Below are positions 46,684 to 57,671 of a stretch of 64,000 bases of DNA, piece by piece. Source of the stretch: Acephala macrosclerotiorum (lineage: Eukaryota; Ascomycota; Leotiomycetes; Helotiales; Mollisiaceae). Below the pieces are notes generated by a model that was not told the DNA's origin, did not search any database, and saw only the letters and a program-made list of their open reading frames with translations. The DNA lies in NCBI GenBank assembly GCA_014904845.1, contig MU119364.1:1-64000 (forward strand), read 5' to 3'. The translations under genes and the position numbers were made by a program. The number at the start of each line of letters is the position of its first letter. The first letter of the stretch is position 1.

Positions 46684-47991
46684 TCAAAACCTCTTCTCTC
46701 CATACTCAGTATTGAAATCAAGCTTCCCCAGCTTGCCCCTCTTCCTTGCAGAGAGCTTGATCCTCCCGAGACCAGTAGCTTCGTCGATCTCGGTGGTGTA
46801 CATGACTCGACCTATCTCACCAGGATTCTCTTCACAAAAGCTCTCGCCTCGAAGGGCATTTTCAAGTTCGGGGCCTGAGTATGCATCCATATTAGGTCCG
46901 AGAACTTCTGTCATTGCTCCTGCCAGATCGACGACAGCCCTGCCAAACAGGTTAGCACCGAGAATCTCGAAATAGTCAAAGGGCATGAAAGCTGGGAAGG
47001 CGGTGCTGGGAGATTGATCGGGGAGAAGCCTTTACCTGTATGTATTCATCGTCCTTTTCTTCTGCAGAAGCTCACAGTTATACTGCGCATCCATCCAGGC
47101 GCTATAAGTACCAATCATCCAAGCACCCAAGGAATACCAGGTAACTTTCATCCAGAAAGCAGAGATGCCCCATTGATATGCTCGATCCTGGGAATGGGCG
47201 CAAGTCTTTGGCGGTTCGCCATTAACTAGACGAACCTTTCCGTGGAGGAGCTCAAGCTGGGCTAATGTCGCGTTTGTAATGTTTGCATCGAATGGTATCA
47301 TTGTACGATCTGGGAATTGGATGTAAGAGTCCTGTTTCGGAACGTAACCGCTCATCAGATCCATTAATGTTGGGAAAATAAACACAAAAGCGGTGGAGAG
47401 GATCGTCCATATCATCATGAATATAAAGCGCGGTCTCCAATCGATTGTGGACACCATAGCGTTGAAGGCGGACCCAATAGTTGAAATGGTGCATGATTGG
47501 AGAGTCAAGGCGGAGTATAATGCGAAGGTGACGGGCATCGATTCGAGGGCACGCATGAGCATGTCCATGATGTTGCGGTAAGTCACATATCCCAAGGCGG
47601 TCTGAAGAATGCGCCCAAAGGCATTAAAGCCTACGTCGATGAGCTTAGCTTCAGTCAGGGTGAAGTTACCCATCAAGGAGTCAAACTTGAAAGTAGGCGA
47701 GGCTTTGTCGTCCGTGCAGCCATTTTTGTGGCCGAGTTTGAAGTATTCAGTGAACGAGGCGAAGATCCCAGAGTATAGGACAAGTAGAAAGACAGCCCAG
47801 CCTATCTGTTGAAGAGCTTTATTCCACTTCTTTCGTTCTGCTGAGGCGAAGGACTTCGGCGGCAGATAATCGTTATGATCTGTTGAGGTTAACGTTTCCG
47901 CGCCGATGCCTGCAAAGGTAGTTGTAGAGGCCGAAAATTTATCGATTGAGGGAGAAGACAATAACTCATAGCTGGATGGAGACTTGTACAT
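46684..47991 (-). CDS. Multi-pass membrane protein, tandem paralogue A
   Basis: Exons 47036-47991 and 46684-46939 give 403 residues from the ATG at 47991. The intron (96 nt, donor GTAAAG, acceptor GGCAG) splits the codon after MNTY. Several hydrophobic helices are visible: GWAVFLLVLYSGIFASF near residue 65, a pair around 150-215 (IFMMIWTILSTAFVFIFP), and LGAWMIGTYSAWMDA near 300. The lumenal or extracellular loop starts with NFTLTEAKLIDVGFN. The C-terminus is soluble (AVVDLAGAMTEVLGPN then a basic GRIKLSARKRGKLGKL). It is clearly homologous, in the same order of motifs, to the gene at 49046-50179. The family is not known to me. Confidence 0.8.
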
Positions 47992-49045
47992 GTTGGAAGC
48001 CAGCACCCGATTGTTAGTTGAAAGGAAATTCGAGAATAGATAGGTGCTATTTAGTTGACGGGATTGGGTTGTCTAGAGGTACTGTGAACGCTTTGGTTTT
48101 TATGATAACTCATAAGAGATAGCGCTAGGAAGCAATTGAATAATAGAGACTTACTTGAGACAACACGTAGTACATTGATGTGGGAAGCCGCACGCTCGAT
48201 CACCTGAACAGTTGTCGCGAGCGGAGCTGTTAGGAGCTTGGGAACCAGCTGCAGGCACCCGAAGAAGCAAACATCGCGGGAACCACGAGGTTCGTGGCCT
48301 GAAAGTGAAGGGTTGAACCCATCGCCTGGCACATGTAGATTCTGCGTCAAACTCGGCATTGTGACCTTTCACTGCATCGGGGTACACGAAATTCGATAGG
48401 CTTTTTTTACACGAGGACTCTCTGCGTCAAGTAGACTCCTGAGTGTAGCTCCGGATCCGGGCCTTGAATTGGACATATTAGACGAGTCCCTCGACACTCT
48501 GGTATCCTAGAAACGGATCTTTCCAGGGCAGAATTCCCTGAGCCTCTGATCGGAAACCAGGAGATGCTAAAACAACACCCAATGAATACAGGCTTAGAAA
48601 GGCTTGAACGATCAGATGTCTTCGAATTTGAATACAAGGTCGAAGATTTGCATATTTGGAGAAAGTACGATGAATGTTGCCACATCAGGAAGGCTCAACA
48701 CAAAAGGCACACCGAACCCCATGGAAACCATTCCCAAGAATCCGTACCGAACACACGCATTCAGCTGCAATGATGCAAAGAAAGTTTCACTCGTGTAACA
48801 CTGGAATTTTGTGACTTCGTCCAAAAGCTCTTATTGCACTTGCAAATATCGGCTTCGATCACGTGTTCCTTAAGAGGAGGCCAACATGTCAAACTTTGTC
48901 CTAACATTGTCTACCTATAGACTTCTAGTATGCATTTTTAGTAATCGTCTCTGCAGTGCCCCGCTCAGAATTGGTCTCTTCTTCTGAAGCTAGACAAAAA
49001 AATATAGCAACCAAAACAAATTAGAACAAGAAAAAAAGAAATTAC
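47992..49045. other. Region between tandem paralogues
   Basis: About 1.05 kb between the two membrane-protein genes. It holds the promoter of copy A and the 3' flank of copy B. Short frames on both strands do not form a gene I can support. Confidence 0.35.
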
Positions 49046-50179
49046 TTACTCTCGCTCCTCCCCATAAACAACATCCCACCTCAACTTCCCCATCTTCCCC
49101 CTCCTCCTAGAGCTCAACCCCACCTTCCCCAACCCAGTCCCCTCATCTACATCCGCATAATACATAACCCTTCCCTTCCTCTTACTCAACGCCTTTTCCA
49201 ACTCCTTCCCCGAATACGGCGCCAGATTCGGCCCCAAAATCTCAGTCATCGCCTCCGCCATATCCACCACCGCACGGTAAGAATTCATGGTCCTTCCTTT
49301 CCTCCTCAATTCACATTTCCTTTGAGCGTCCATCCACACACTGTAGGTTCCTAGTATCCAGAAACCGAGTATTGACCAATTGATCAAGAACCAGAGGGAT
49401 GAGAAACCCCATTGGTAGCCGCCGTTTTGGAGAAGACGACAGGTAGAGTCGGTTATGTTGAAGGGGGAAGTCGAGGAGTTGTATAGACTGTATTGGATCG
49501 AGCTTCCATCTGACAGTATGGCGAACGTTTCTCCATTTTGAACGTAGCCGGTCATAGTATCCATCATAGTCGGTAACGCGATGAGGAACAAGGCAGAGAA
49601 TAACGTCCAGCCCATGACGAATCTAGATCTCACACCTGACAATTGGCAGAGCGATTTCAGAATAGGCCATATAGTGAGAGCGGCTGAAGGTTGAAATGTC
49701 AACGCGGAGAATAGCTCGAATGAAACGGGAGTAAGTTCCATGATGCGCATTAAAATATCGGTGATGACGCGATAAGATATGAATCCAAGAGAGGCTTGTA
49801 ATCCTCTTCCAGCAATCAGGTTGAATGAAATGTCGATGATACGCGCCTCGCTAAGGGTAAAGTTCCCTGCTGTGTCGTCTAGAGCGAAGATACTGTCGTC
49901 TTCGCAGGTCGACGAGTTCGAGGTCCAGAATATCAAAAATATGAAGACCATTGCAACCCAGAGGAGGAGGGTTAGGATTCCAATTGAAATTTGGACGCAA
50001 ACACGCCTAAATCTCGTTTTCCGGGCTGGCGTGAAAGCTTTTGCAGGCAAGTGTTCGACATAGTTGACGAATGGTTCTTTCGTCTGTGTGGATAGCAGAC
50101 TTGGCGTAGGTGGAAGAGGGTCTCGAAATGGGTCCTCGACAAGCTCAACTGCTTCGTAGCTTGGGTTGAAACGAGACAT
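49046..50179 (-). CDS. Multi-pass membrane protein, tandem paralogue B
   Basis: Single exon of 377 residues from the ATG at 50179. Helices match those of paralogue A: ISIGILTLLLWVAMVFIFLI near residue 70, FVMGWTLFSALFLIALP near 195, and FLINWSILGFWILGTYSVW near 270. Shared loop motif NFTLSEARIIDISFN, shared QWG segment before the last helix, and shared C-terminus (MNSYRAVVDMAEAMTEILGP, GLSSRRRGKMGKL). Unlike copy A it has no intron at the MNSYRAVVD position. The pair most likely arose by tandem duplication followed by intron loss in this copy or gain in the other. Function unknown. Confidence 0.8.
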   Translation of the reverse strand: MSRFNPSYEAVELVEDPFRDPLPPTPSLLSTQTKEPFVNYVEHLPAKAFTPARKTRFRRVCVQISIGILTLLLWVAMVFIFLIFWTSNSSTCEDDSIFALDDTAGNFTLSEARIIDISFNLIAGRGLQASLGFISYRVITDILMRIMELTPVSFELFSALTFQPSAALTIWPILKSLCQLSGVRSRFVMGWTLFSALFLIALPTMMDTMTGYVQNGETFAILSDGSSIQYSLYNSSTSPFNITDSTCRLLQNGGYQWGFSSLWFLINWSILGFWILGTYSVWMDAQRKCELRRKGRTMNSYRAVVDMAEAMTEILGPNLAPYSGKELEKALSKRKGRVMYYADVDEGTGLGKVGLSSRRRGKMGKLRWDVVYGEERE

Positions 50180-52056
50180 AGTGAGGCCCCGGGCGTCAGC
50201 AACGAAAGGTTCAGGTGTGTGAACTATAAATTCGAAGTGAGATGCTATTCAAAACAAAAGAAGCGGCACATCATTGTCTGATATAGGGTTTCAATTCAGC
50301 AAACCTCCTCAGTTGCCCACTGGGACTTAAGTAAAACACCAGCAGTAGAGAAAGAGCCTTGCGGCGTGATGGAAATTTTTGGTGCAGGAAGGGCTATTCC
50401 TGGAGGCCAAAAATTGTAGAGGCTGCTGTTTTGCTTTTTCTCGGTGCTGCACATCGCTGCTTCATTGGATGAACAGCATTCCCAATCGCCTTGAGGCTGG
50501 ACGGGGGGTCTCGGAAAAGCACATGAACAGAACTGTGCATATGTGGGGGCTAGATATCTCAAAATGTGTGCCTACCAGCCACATGTCTTTCGATTAGCAT
50601 CTCCTCGTTCGTGATAGGTTCGCAAGTCCGATGCTTTCTTTAGGGAAGATTCATTGGCTCAATATTTCTCAGCACAAGCCACATTCGGGTGATCTATTTG
50701 TATCTCGACCTTGGCGAACAGGCAGTGTTGACCTCAGGAATGCTCTAGTGGAGGCTGTTGCTTCGAAAGGGGGTCATGAATTGCAAAAAACTTTCAAAAT
50801 AGCTTGCAGTAAGCTAAGCAAGCAATATGAGAAGAGATAAGAAGAAAAACACCACGACAAGACCAAACTCAGGCCAAAGAGCCAAAGACCTCAGAGTCGC
50901 AACTGTTTCGTCAAAGTAATCATAGATTGTTCGGTATCCACGTCCACTGGGACGCGAGGCTCGTTTCCGTCGATGCGTAGACTCGTTGAAACTCGAACAA
51001 GTCCACGTCTAGAGATCATACGAAGTCATCGAAGAAACCCACGACGAGCCCTAGCTATCTCTATGGCTGCAAATGATTTAAAATCATGAATCCGAGGCTA
51101 TTCTGCCTGGTAAACCGGAGAATGTTGCAGCGCGCTCGCAAACGAAAGAGGATGGCTGTTGTGGCTATGATCGTTACGTCTGGAAGGGAAGATCTTCCTG
51201 AGCTAGCCAGTCTACCTGGAAAATGCGACGTGGGAGCTCGAATCGCAAAGTTGATCAAGTGCGAGTTTCGAAAGAGTTACTATGTTGTTGAGGAGAAGGA
51301 AGGGAGATTTAGTGCCCTGAAACATGGCCACAAGTCACTGGAAATTAGTAATCAAAGCCTGAAGACCTTTTCGCAGTCGCGAACTTCTTCTCCCCGCCCA
51401 AATCCTTCCTTCGTGAATGCGATACATCAGCATTACATCGCCAGCAAATCCAGAACGATTTCGACTCGGTGAAGATGAAAGCCTGGCCACTCTTCACTAC
51501 TACTTCCTGACGAGCATTCTCCAAGAGGTTCGACTGCGATCGGTTCGAGTTTGTGTCTAGTTTGATAGCTCAATCCCCTCCATGTCGTTCTTCTGCTCTG
51601 CCAGTATCAACGACATGTGTCTTATGGAGAAAGGAATTTTGCTCCTGGATGGTTGGGAAGGGGTTGATGATGTTTCTGGTGCGCTCGTTTGCAAGCTGCG
51701 ACGTATTCCTCGTGGGTACAATGCGGCGTATTGTATCCATCACTGGTTTGCACCTCGACGTGATTCATGCCTTCCAAACAAAGCACCTTTCCTAGAAAGA
51801 GAATATTGATGTTGTGGGTTCGAGGGCTGGACCTTCACATGTCGCGTAGTTAGCCCCGATTTTGGAAACTAACCCATTTGGGTAATGTGTTTCTATATTT
51901 CCATGTTCACTTTCGTTTTTCCAACACCGTAGAGTCGAGATCGCAAGTTGTATGCTTTCAACTGTTTACCAAATTGACCGTTCCTCTTAAACACAAGAAA
52001 AGAGGCGTCGATCGGTCTTCAACCCCATTTCGCAGTCCCCTTTTGCAGTGAACAAA
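50180..52056. other. Long intergenic region
   Basis: About 1.9 kb without a supported gene. Frames at 50631-50840, 51086-51472 and 51553-51809 have ordinary composition but no recognisable domain and no in-phase splice sites joining them. Nothing like a mobile element was seen. Confidence 0.35.
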
Positions 52057-53074
52057 ATGGCGGCTTTCTTTCTACTCTTCGTCTCGTTTTTGCAAATCCT
52101 TGGACAGGCTGGAGCAGCCTCGAATTCTTGTTACTATCCGGATGGAAGCATCGCATCATCCGATTCACCCTGCAACTCGACAGCCAGCGCGACCGATGCA
52201 TCCCTCTGCTGCCCCGCTGGCTGGGCGTGTCTGAGCAACTCGGTCTGCATGTCGACTCCTGAGAGCACAGGCTACAATCCTCAAGCTCCTGCGTATGGAA
52301 GAGGTAGTTGCACTGACCAATCTTGGGGGAGTTCCGCTTGCCCATATTTCTGCGATCAGGGAAATGGTATGAAGTGCCTCACATTTAGGACAAGCAATGC
52401 TAATCTGCGAGGCAAGATGCCAAAGGCGCAGCACCAATGTCGAAATGTCCCTCAAATACGAATGATACCTATTGCTGCAGTAAGCTTTAGGAGATCCAAG
52501 GAGACGCTGAAGTTGACACGAGACATTAGACTCGGAACCACTTTGCAATTGTGCAATAGGAGACAACACGATCGATTTCACTGGCTACTACATCGTGGAA
52601 ACCACCATCGGAGCCGTAGCCTCAAGTACCTCAAAGACTACATCCTCTTCGCCCTCTTCCTCAACATCTCCTTCTTCGTCCATGGCCATATCGACCTCGT
52701 CCACTGACAGTGTCACCACAACCTCCGCAGAAACAAGCACATCAACACCCGCCTCATCCACTAACCAAGCAGTCATCATTGGCCTAGGAGTTGGCATCCC
52801 CCTCGCCGTCTTCGCCATCGCTGGAGCCTTGTACCTATTCCACCGCCATCGCCAATTATCCCGTCGTCGTCAAATAGGAAAGGAAGCAGAAACCCAAGCA
52901 CAAAATCAAGCAGAAGGGACGTTTGAAAGCCAAGATAAGCCTCCTCTATACAGTATGTTGAAGCGGGGAGAGACGGATGCTACGACTGAGGTTGGGAGTG
53001 GTGCGGATGTGCATGAGTTGGATTCGCCGCAGATTCATGAGATAGATGGGCAGCGGATCCATGAGTTGGAGTAG
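52057..53074 (+). CDS. Secreted single-pass surface protein, cysteine-rich with Ser/Thr stalk
   Basis: Exons 52057-52366, 52417-52479 and 52530-53074 give 305 residues; both introns are 50 nt. A signal peptide (MAAFFLLFVSFLQILGQAGA) precedes a cysteine-rich ectodomain (CYYPDGSIASSDSPC, CCPAGWACLSNSVC, RGSCTDQSWGSSACPYFC, then TYCCNSEPLCNC across the second junction). A Ser/Thr-rich stalk, one transmembrane helix (AVIIGLGVGIPLAVFAIAGA) and a basic stop-transfer (HRHRQLSRRR) follow. The cytoplasmic tail repeats HELD/HEID/HELE units at the end. This layout is common among Pezizomycotina cell-wall proteins of undefined role; a sensor or wall-binding function is inference. Confidence 0.85.
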
Positions 53075-53344
53075 AGTTCTTGATACGTGGTGGAGGAAAA
53101 GTGGGGAGTAGGGGAAGGGAGGATGTTTGTGTATTGTGAGTGATGCCCGAAGATTTGTTTTGATAAAGAATATGAAGCACAGGATGCTTTGCACTTCTAA
53201 AATGCATGGTATGAGGCACTTACCTCGCATACCTCGACCTTTCGAAGTGGGAGCAACCTGGATGCGAAGAATCTTCAAATACAAACTTATTGTATGTCTT
53301 CATACTCGTACATCCCCGTACCCATACAATCACAATCCCACCTT

Positions 53345-54388
53345 TCAGTTCTCCCCTGTTTCCTCCTTCAACTCCTCAATCTTCCCCTCCAAACTGATAC
53401 CTAAAACCCCCTCCAACACAGCAACAAAATTCTTCCTCACATCCCCCTTTCCACTGGGCCCCTCAATCACCTCTCTCAGTTTCTCACCATCTCCCGCAAG
53501 TCCCACCCCCTCAAGCGCCGCTTTCGTCTTCCCATCAATAAACCACCCCACTCCCTCCCAGCCCTCACATCCCTGAACCCTCCTCAGAAAGATATCCGCA
53601 GGCGTGTTGCCTATCGCCTTGATCTTCATCACTTCCTTCCTTAACTTATGTTCATCTGCGTTTGTTTTCTCAAGCAAGCCAGAAAGGCTCCCATCACCCT
53701 CAGGATCCCACTTTTCATCAACAACAAGTTGCGCTATTTCTCCTAGCTCCTGCGCAGTCTTTTGACGATGCTGAGTTCGTGCTTTTTCCATGGCTTCGAC
53801 ACGGACTGTGCCGCCTTCGCCATCTTTTCCGTGCGCTTCTGTGGATTCTTTGCCGGCGTCGAGTACCTGATCATCTTATAATCAGTAACTTCTCCTCCGA
53901 AAGATGGCAAATGGCTTGGAGGAAGTCTTGGGGCTTATATCCTCTGCATTCCTCCACCCATAAGGGTCATTTAAAACCGTTGCGATTGTTCTCTGTCCCA
54001 AGTTGTGGGATAAGGGACGAGAGAGGATTACGGCGCATAGTAAATGCTCAAACGGCGACAGATCTGCTGAAAAGTAGCCCTTGCCGGACGAGGAGGCGTT
54101 TTCTTCGTTCTGGCATAGCTGTAAAGCTGCGTCTGAGAGGAGGAATTTGATAATCGCTCCTACTTTGAGTGAGGAGGAGGTGGAAGTTTTCGCAGCCTTA
54201 GGCTCAGGTTCCTCAGCTTTCGTTGGTGCTGATTTACGTTTTTCGCCTTTGGTGGCATTTTTGTTGTTTATGTCCTCATCTACTACTTCCACGTCTTGGA
54301 TTTCATCTTGCTGCCGCTGGTCTTCGACTTTCTGCTTCTCTTGCTTCTTCTTCACAGCCTGAGCAGCTTGGGCTTTCTTTGGTGGCAT
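53345..54388 (-). CDS. Conserved fungal protein, possible HhH-GPD-like fold
   Basis: Reverse frame from the ATG at 54388 (MPPKKAQAAQAVKKKQEKQK) to the stop at 53345. The N-terminus is a charged, disordered, probably nuclear-targeting segment. Next comes LSPFEHLLCAVILSRPLSHN; the second half has ARTQHRQKTAQELGEIAQLV and KAIGNTPADIFLRRVQG, a pattern reminiscent of HhH-GPD DNA glycosylases, though catalytic residues are not evident. The two halves are in the same frame but separated by TGA and TAA at about 53880. The intervening sequence ends like an intron (CTGAT branch, ATCAG acceptor near 53866), yet I find no in-phase GT donor; a GC donor after YGWRN would fit. Either a non-canonical intron or a broken gene. 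Confidence 0.55.
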
Positions 54389-55028
54389 ATTAACCAATCA
54401 CTAATCACTTACTTTCCTTACCAGTCGCGTCCTGCCCCAGATAGCCTGTGTGACGTAGGAACGGTGCCACTCGGCGCGTTGGCACCTCTCGGATCCAGGA
54501 CAATGGTGGGGTTCTGGGAGCTTTCATCCTTCGAAGCTGTTGACATAATATCGTGGTGACCGTACTTGTAAGCGTCATAGACTCGCGTGTTGGGGTGCCG
54601 TGCTGGGATTAGCATCTACCGAGCATTCGGGATGTTTTTGTGCCTGGTGCCTGAGCGTGAAGTAGATTAGAAAGTCAGCCTTACCGGCAGTTTGAAATGA
54701 GCTCGAGAGAGCTAAAGAGAGATTGGAAAAGGTGAGATTCGAGCTCTCGGCCGAGAGAAAACTTTGAAGGAAGAAAAGATGGAGGTGGGAAGGAAGCCGC
54801 ACGTGACCTATGAGGGTGGAAGCTGAGATTCGTCCAGGAGGGAGAAGGAATATTTAGCCTCACTATACTTGTACCTCATCCCAAGTATCGGAGATATTCG
54901 TATCCTTAGACAGCAAGGTCCTCCAGCCAGCCAAAATCCAGGAACAAACACGTGACTCGAGACACATCTTTCGGCACATTTCTTACGAATCGTCCGACAA
55001 TTCTATTTCAACCTCATTGCCACGAAGA
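54389..55028. other. Intergenic region
   Basis: About 640 bases upstream of the HhH-like gene. No gene supported. Minus-strand frames here have low-complexity composition only. Confidence 0.35.
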
Positions 55029-55691
55029 ATGTCTGAGCTGGAGATCCAGTCCATAAGAGCTGAAGAGGATACGAGGAATGTCTCGGCCGAGAGTGTCGGT
55101 GCTGATTTTGCCTCCTATACGTGCTGTGAGAGAATTCCAAAGCGACGAAGATGTTTGCAAAGCGAGAGGGAAGATATTCCCAAAGCACAACATGTGAGAG
55201 AGGCTCTTCCATGTGTTAGCGGATGTACTCGGCGTGTAGGCCCGATCCCAAGGAGGATTCTTGTGAATTTGGAGAAAATACCTTGGGCCGGAAACTTCCG
55301 GCACGGGACGTTTGGAGCTCTGTGTCTGACCATGGCTCGAGATCATCCTTCCATGAAGCTGGAGAGAAACATCTTACACGTGGAGAAGCTCGTCATAGCA
55401 TTGATGGATGAAACCGGCGACTTATTCCCGACTTTGAGAAGGATTGTCGAAAGCTCAGTTCAGGGTATCCGGGAAGAAGCTGCCTATAGATCCATCATGT
55501 GCTCGTGTGCCCTCATCGCTTCCAATATACTCGTCCCAAGAATTAAAAACGTGCAGGATCTTCCCAAAGTATTGACGGGCGTATCGATGGACACTCTCAG
55601 CTTTGGGAAGGATCATTGGCGGTCGACATCGTGCTTCAGCTATTGGAATCGAGGACCAGCTCAGTCCATGGCCTCATATCGAAATCTCTAG
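55029..55691 (+). CDS. Hypothetical ORF, 220 aa
   Basis: ATG-started frame (MSELEIQSIRAEEDTRNVSA). The composition is compatible with a soluble protein, with helical stretches such as RNILHVEKLVIALMDETGD. No domain or signal recognised and no introns needed. Short overlapping frames on the other strand reduce confidence. It could be lineage-specific. Confidence 0.35.
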   Translation: MSELEIQSIRAEEDTRNVSAESVGADFASYTCCERIPKRRRCLQSEREDIPKAQHVREALPCVSGCTRRVGPIPRRILVNLEKIPWAGNFRHGTFGALCLTMARDHPSMKLERNILHVEKLVIALMDETGDLFPTLRRIVESSVQGIREEAAYRSIMCSCALIASNILVPRIKNVQDLPKVLTGVSMDTLSFGKDHWRSTSCFSYWNRGPAQSMASYRNL

Positions 55692-57671
55692 TCGCTACCG
55701 AGCAAAGGATTGCTTCAAAGTAGACTCGGGAACTATGCCGGATCTTCAGCGGTAACTTTTCCGCTCTAATGATGATTTCTGAAGGTTTAGGGTACCAGGT
55801 TCAGACGAAGAGGACCCAATGCTTCCCTTGATAGTTCAAGTGTCTCTATTGATACCAAAGTCGTGGGTCTTGCCAAGCGAAATATTCCTTCTATGAATTG
55901 ATAGAATCGAGACTTCTTCTCCTGTGATCGTCGGGTTTTGTCAAGATCCGGGCCCACAGGTATGGAAGATGGCTGTACAGATTGATCTATGTGCATCAGC
56001 CTAGAAGTTCCACGCATAGAAGATCTTCCAATCACTCACCAGATCTCTTATCAAAGTTATATTTAGCCGTGATAACCTTGATCATGAGTTTAAACCCCCA
56101 TATGTTTTGCGGAATCGCCGAGTATCAATATGCCCTCATTCTTCCAGCCCACGTGACGGAAATCTGAATACCTTCTCATTCTAGCATCGTGAACGATAAA
56201 ATCGCTGGACAAGATCCTTCATCAGGCAATGGCCCATCTCTCTGGTTGTGACGACGAACCGGCATTCCCAGAGTCACAACAAGTCTGCCTTAGCTCTCAT
56301 CCGTATGGATACCATTGCCACGTCCAACCCACTCTCATCCCACGCTTCCAAGCTCATCCCAGGCAGAGGAATGAAGCTATCGCCGTCGGGGGGTTTTTGT
56401 GACCATGCTTCGCGGTGTCGGTTCATTTCTATACGATGGTGAGGTGTCGAGTGGTGAAGGATGCAAGTCACTTGGTTGGTACCTTGAGACGGGAGGGTGA
56501 TGCGGCTTAAGAGGAGGATCGTGACTGTCGCTTAGATTTCTGGATTGGGCGTAGCTAATAATACGCCAAAAATACGCCGCGGCCGGGCTTCCCCAACGCC
56601 TTCTCAAGCTTAGGCTTCACTCCCGAGGCTGTGGCAGGTCATCGCTCACCCTCACCCTCACCCTCACCCTCACCATCATCATCAACCTCACAATGCCACC
56701 CGGATGGAGTCTGCCTCTAGGTGCAACGCATCACTGCGTCACTGGCATCTGGGGTTCGTCCAACGTCAGTGGCTTCTGGATGCTTCGACGTGTCTCCAAT
56801 GTTTCAATTGATCAGCGATGCTTTTGCGAGCGCAAGAGTTGAAACTCGCAAAACCACCTTCCCCCATCCAACCGCAGCCTCACCTCTGAAGCTTCACCAC
56901 CGTATCCGTACCCATTTGATGCCCGCAAAGTTTCGCGATGGCTCTCCAATGTGCACTCGGCATCACGAGCACACGGGGTGCACACTGTCTCCAGCCCAAG
57001 TAGCTTTGTTGGGACCTAATGGGCCTAAGATTAATAGGGAAGGAGCCGCTGGATGATCTCGCAAACCTTCTTTTACGCGGCGCAGCGACGATGAACAAAC
57101 ATTACTTCATCCAACCCATCCAACCCATCCAACGCAACCAACGCAACCAACACACACGACACTCATCGAATCTACCCTACGACTACGACTACGACTACGA
57201 CTACGACTAAGACTAAGACTACTGAGACCTCGATCCATGCAGCCTGCCGAAAGTCCTCCTGGCGCCGGGTCCTGTATGTAAGATGACCTTGCAGGCTTCG
57301 GCGTTCGACTAAGATCAGGATCCTCGATTTGATACCCCCCGAACCACCACCACCACTGCCACTTGCTTATCCTCCGAATGGGGAATCCCATCTTCAAATA
57401 CACCCTTCCTCCTCTTACTTAGCAACTACTTCTCCACTCCTCCTCCTTCTTACATTCATTCTTTACTTCAGACGACGACGCCCACGTCCCCGACCCTCTC
57501 AACCAACTCGACGACTTTTGTTGAGGTTGAGGATTCTGTCCTGTACGGTACCTGTCTCGCTTCGGATCAACCACCTCGGGAACTTGTGAAGGGATTGGCG
57601 TTGAGGCACGTGACGCTTCGGGGGTCCGGCCGTGCTTATCTCGAACGGCTAAATCACACAGGACGCTCATC
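55692..57671. other. Long intergenic region with simple repeats
   Basis: About 2 kb with no supported gene. A CTCACC repeat (about five units) lies at about 56648-56677, an ATCCAACCC repeat at about 57110-57135, and a GACTAC hexamer array at about 57178-57220. These are low-complexity tracts; the CTCACC tract is not a fungal telomere repeat. Confidence 0.5.
57178..57220. repeat. GACTAC hexanucleotide microsatellite
   Basis: Tandem GACTAC units, about five perfect copies followed by GACTAA variants. It lies in non-coding sequence about 450 bases upstream of the Reg1-like start codon. Confidence 0.85.

Noticed and set aside
51530..51830. GGTTCGA words as tRNA T-loops
   Set aside because: No matching acceptor, D-arm or anticodon stem could be assembled around them.
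56648..56677. CTCACC repeat as a telomere-like tract
   Set aside because: Fungal telomere repeats are normally TTAGGG/CCCTAA; this is a short simple repeat inside the window.
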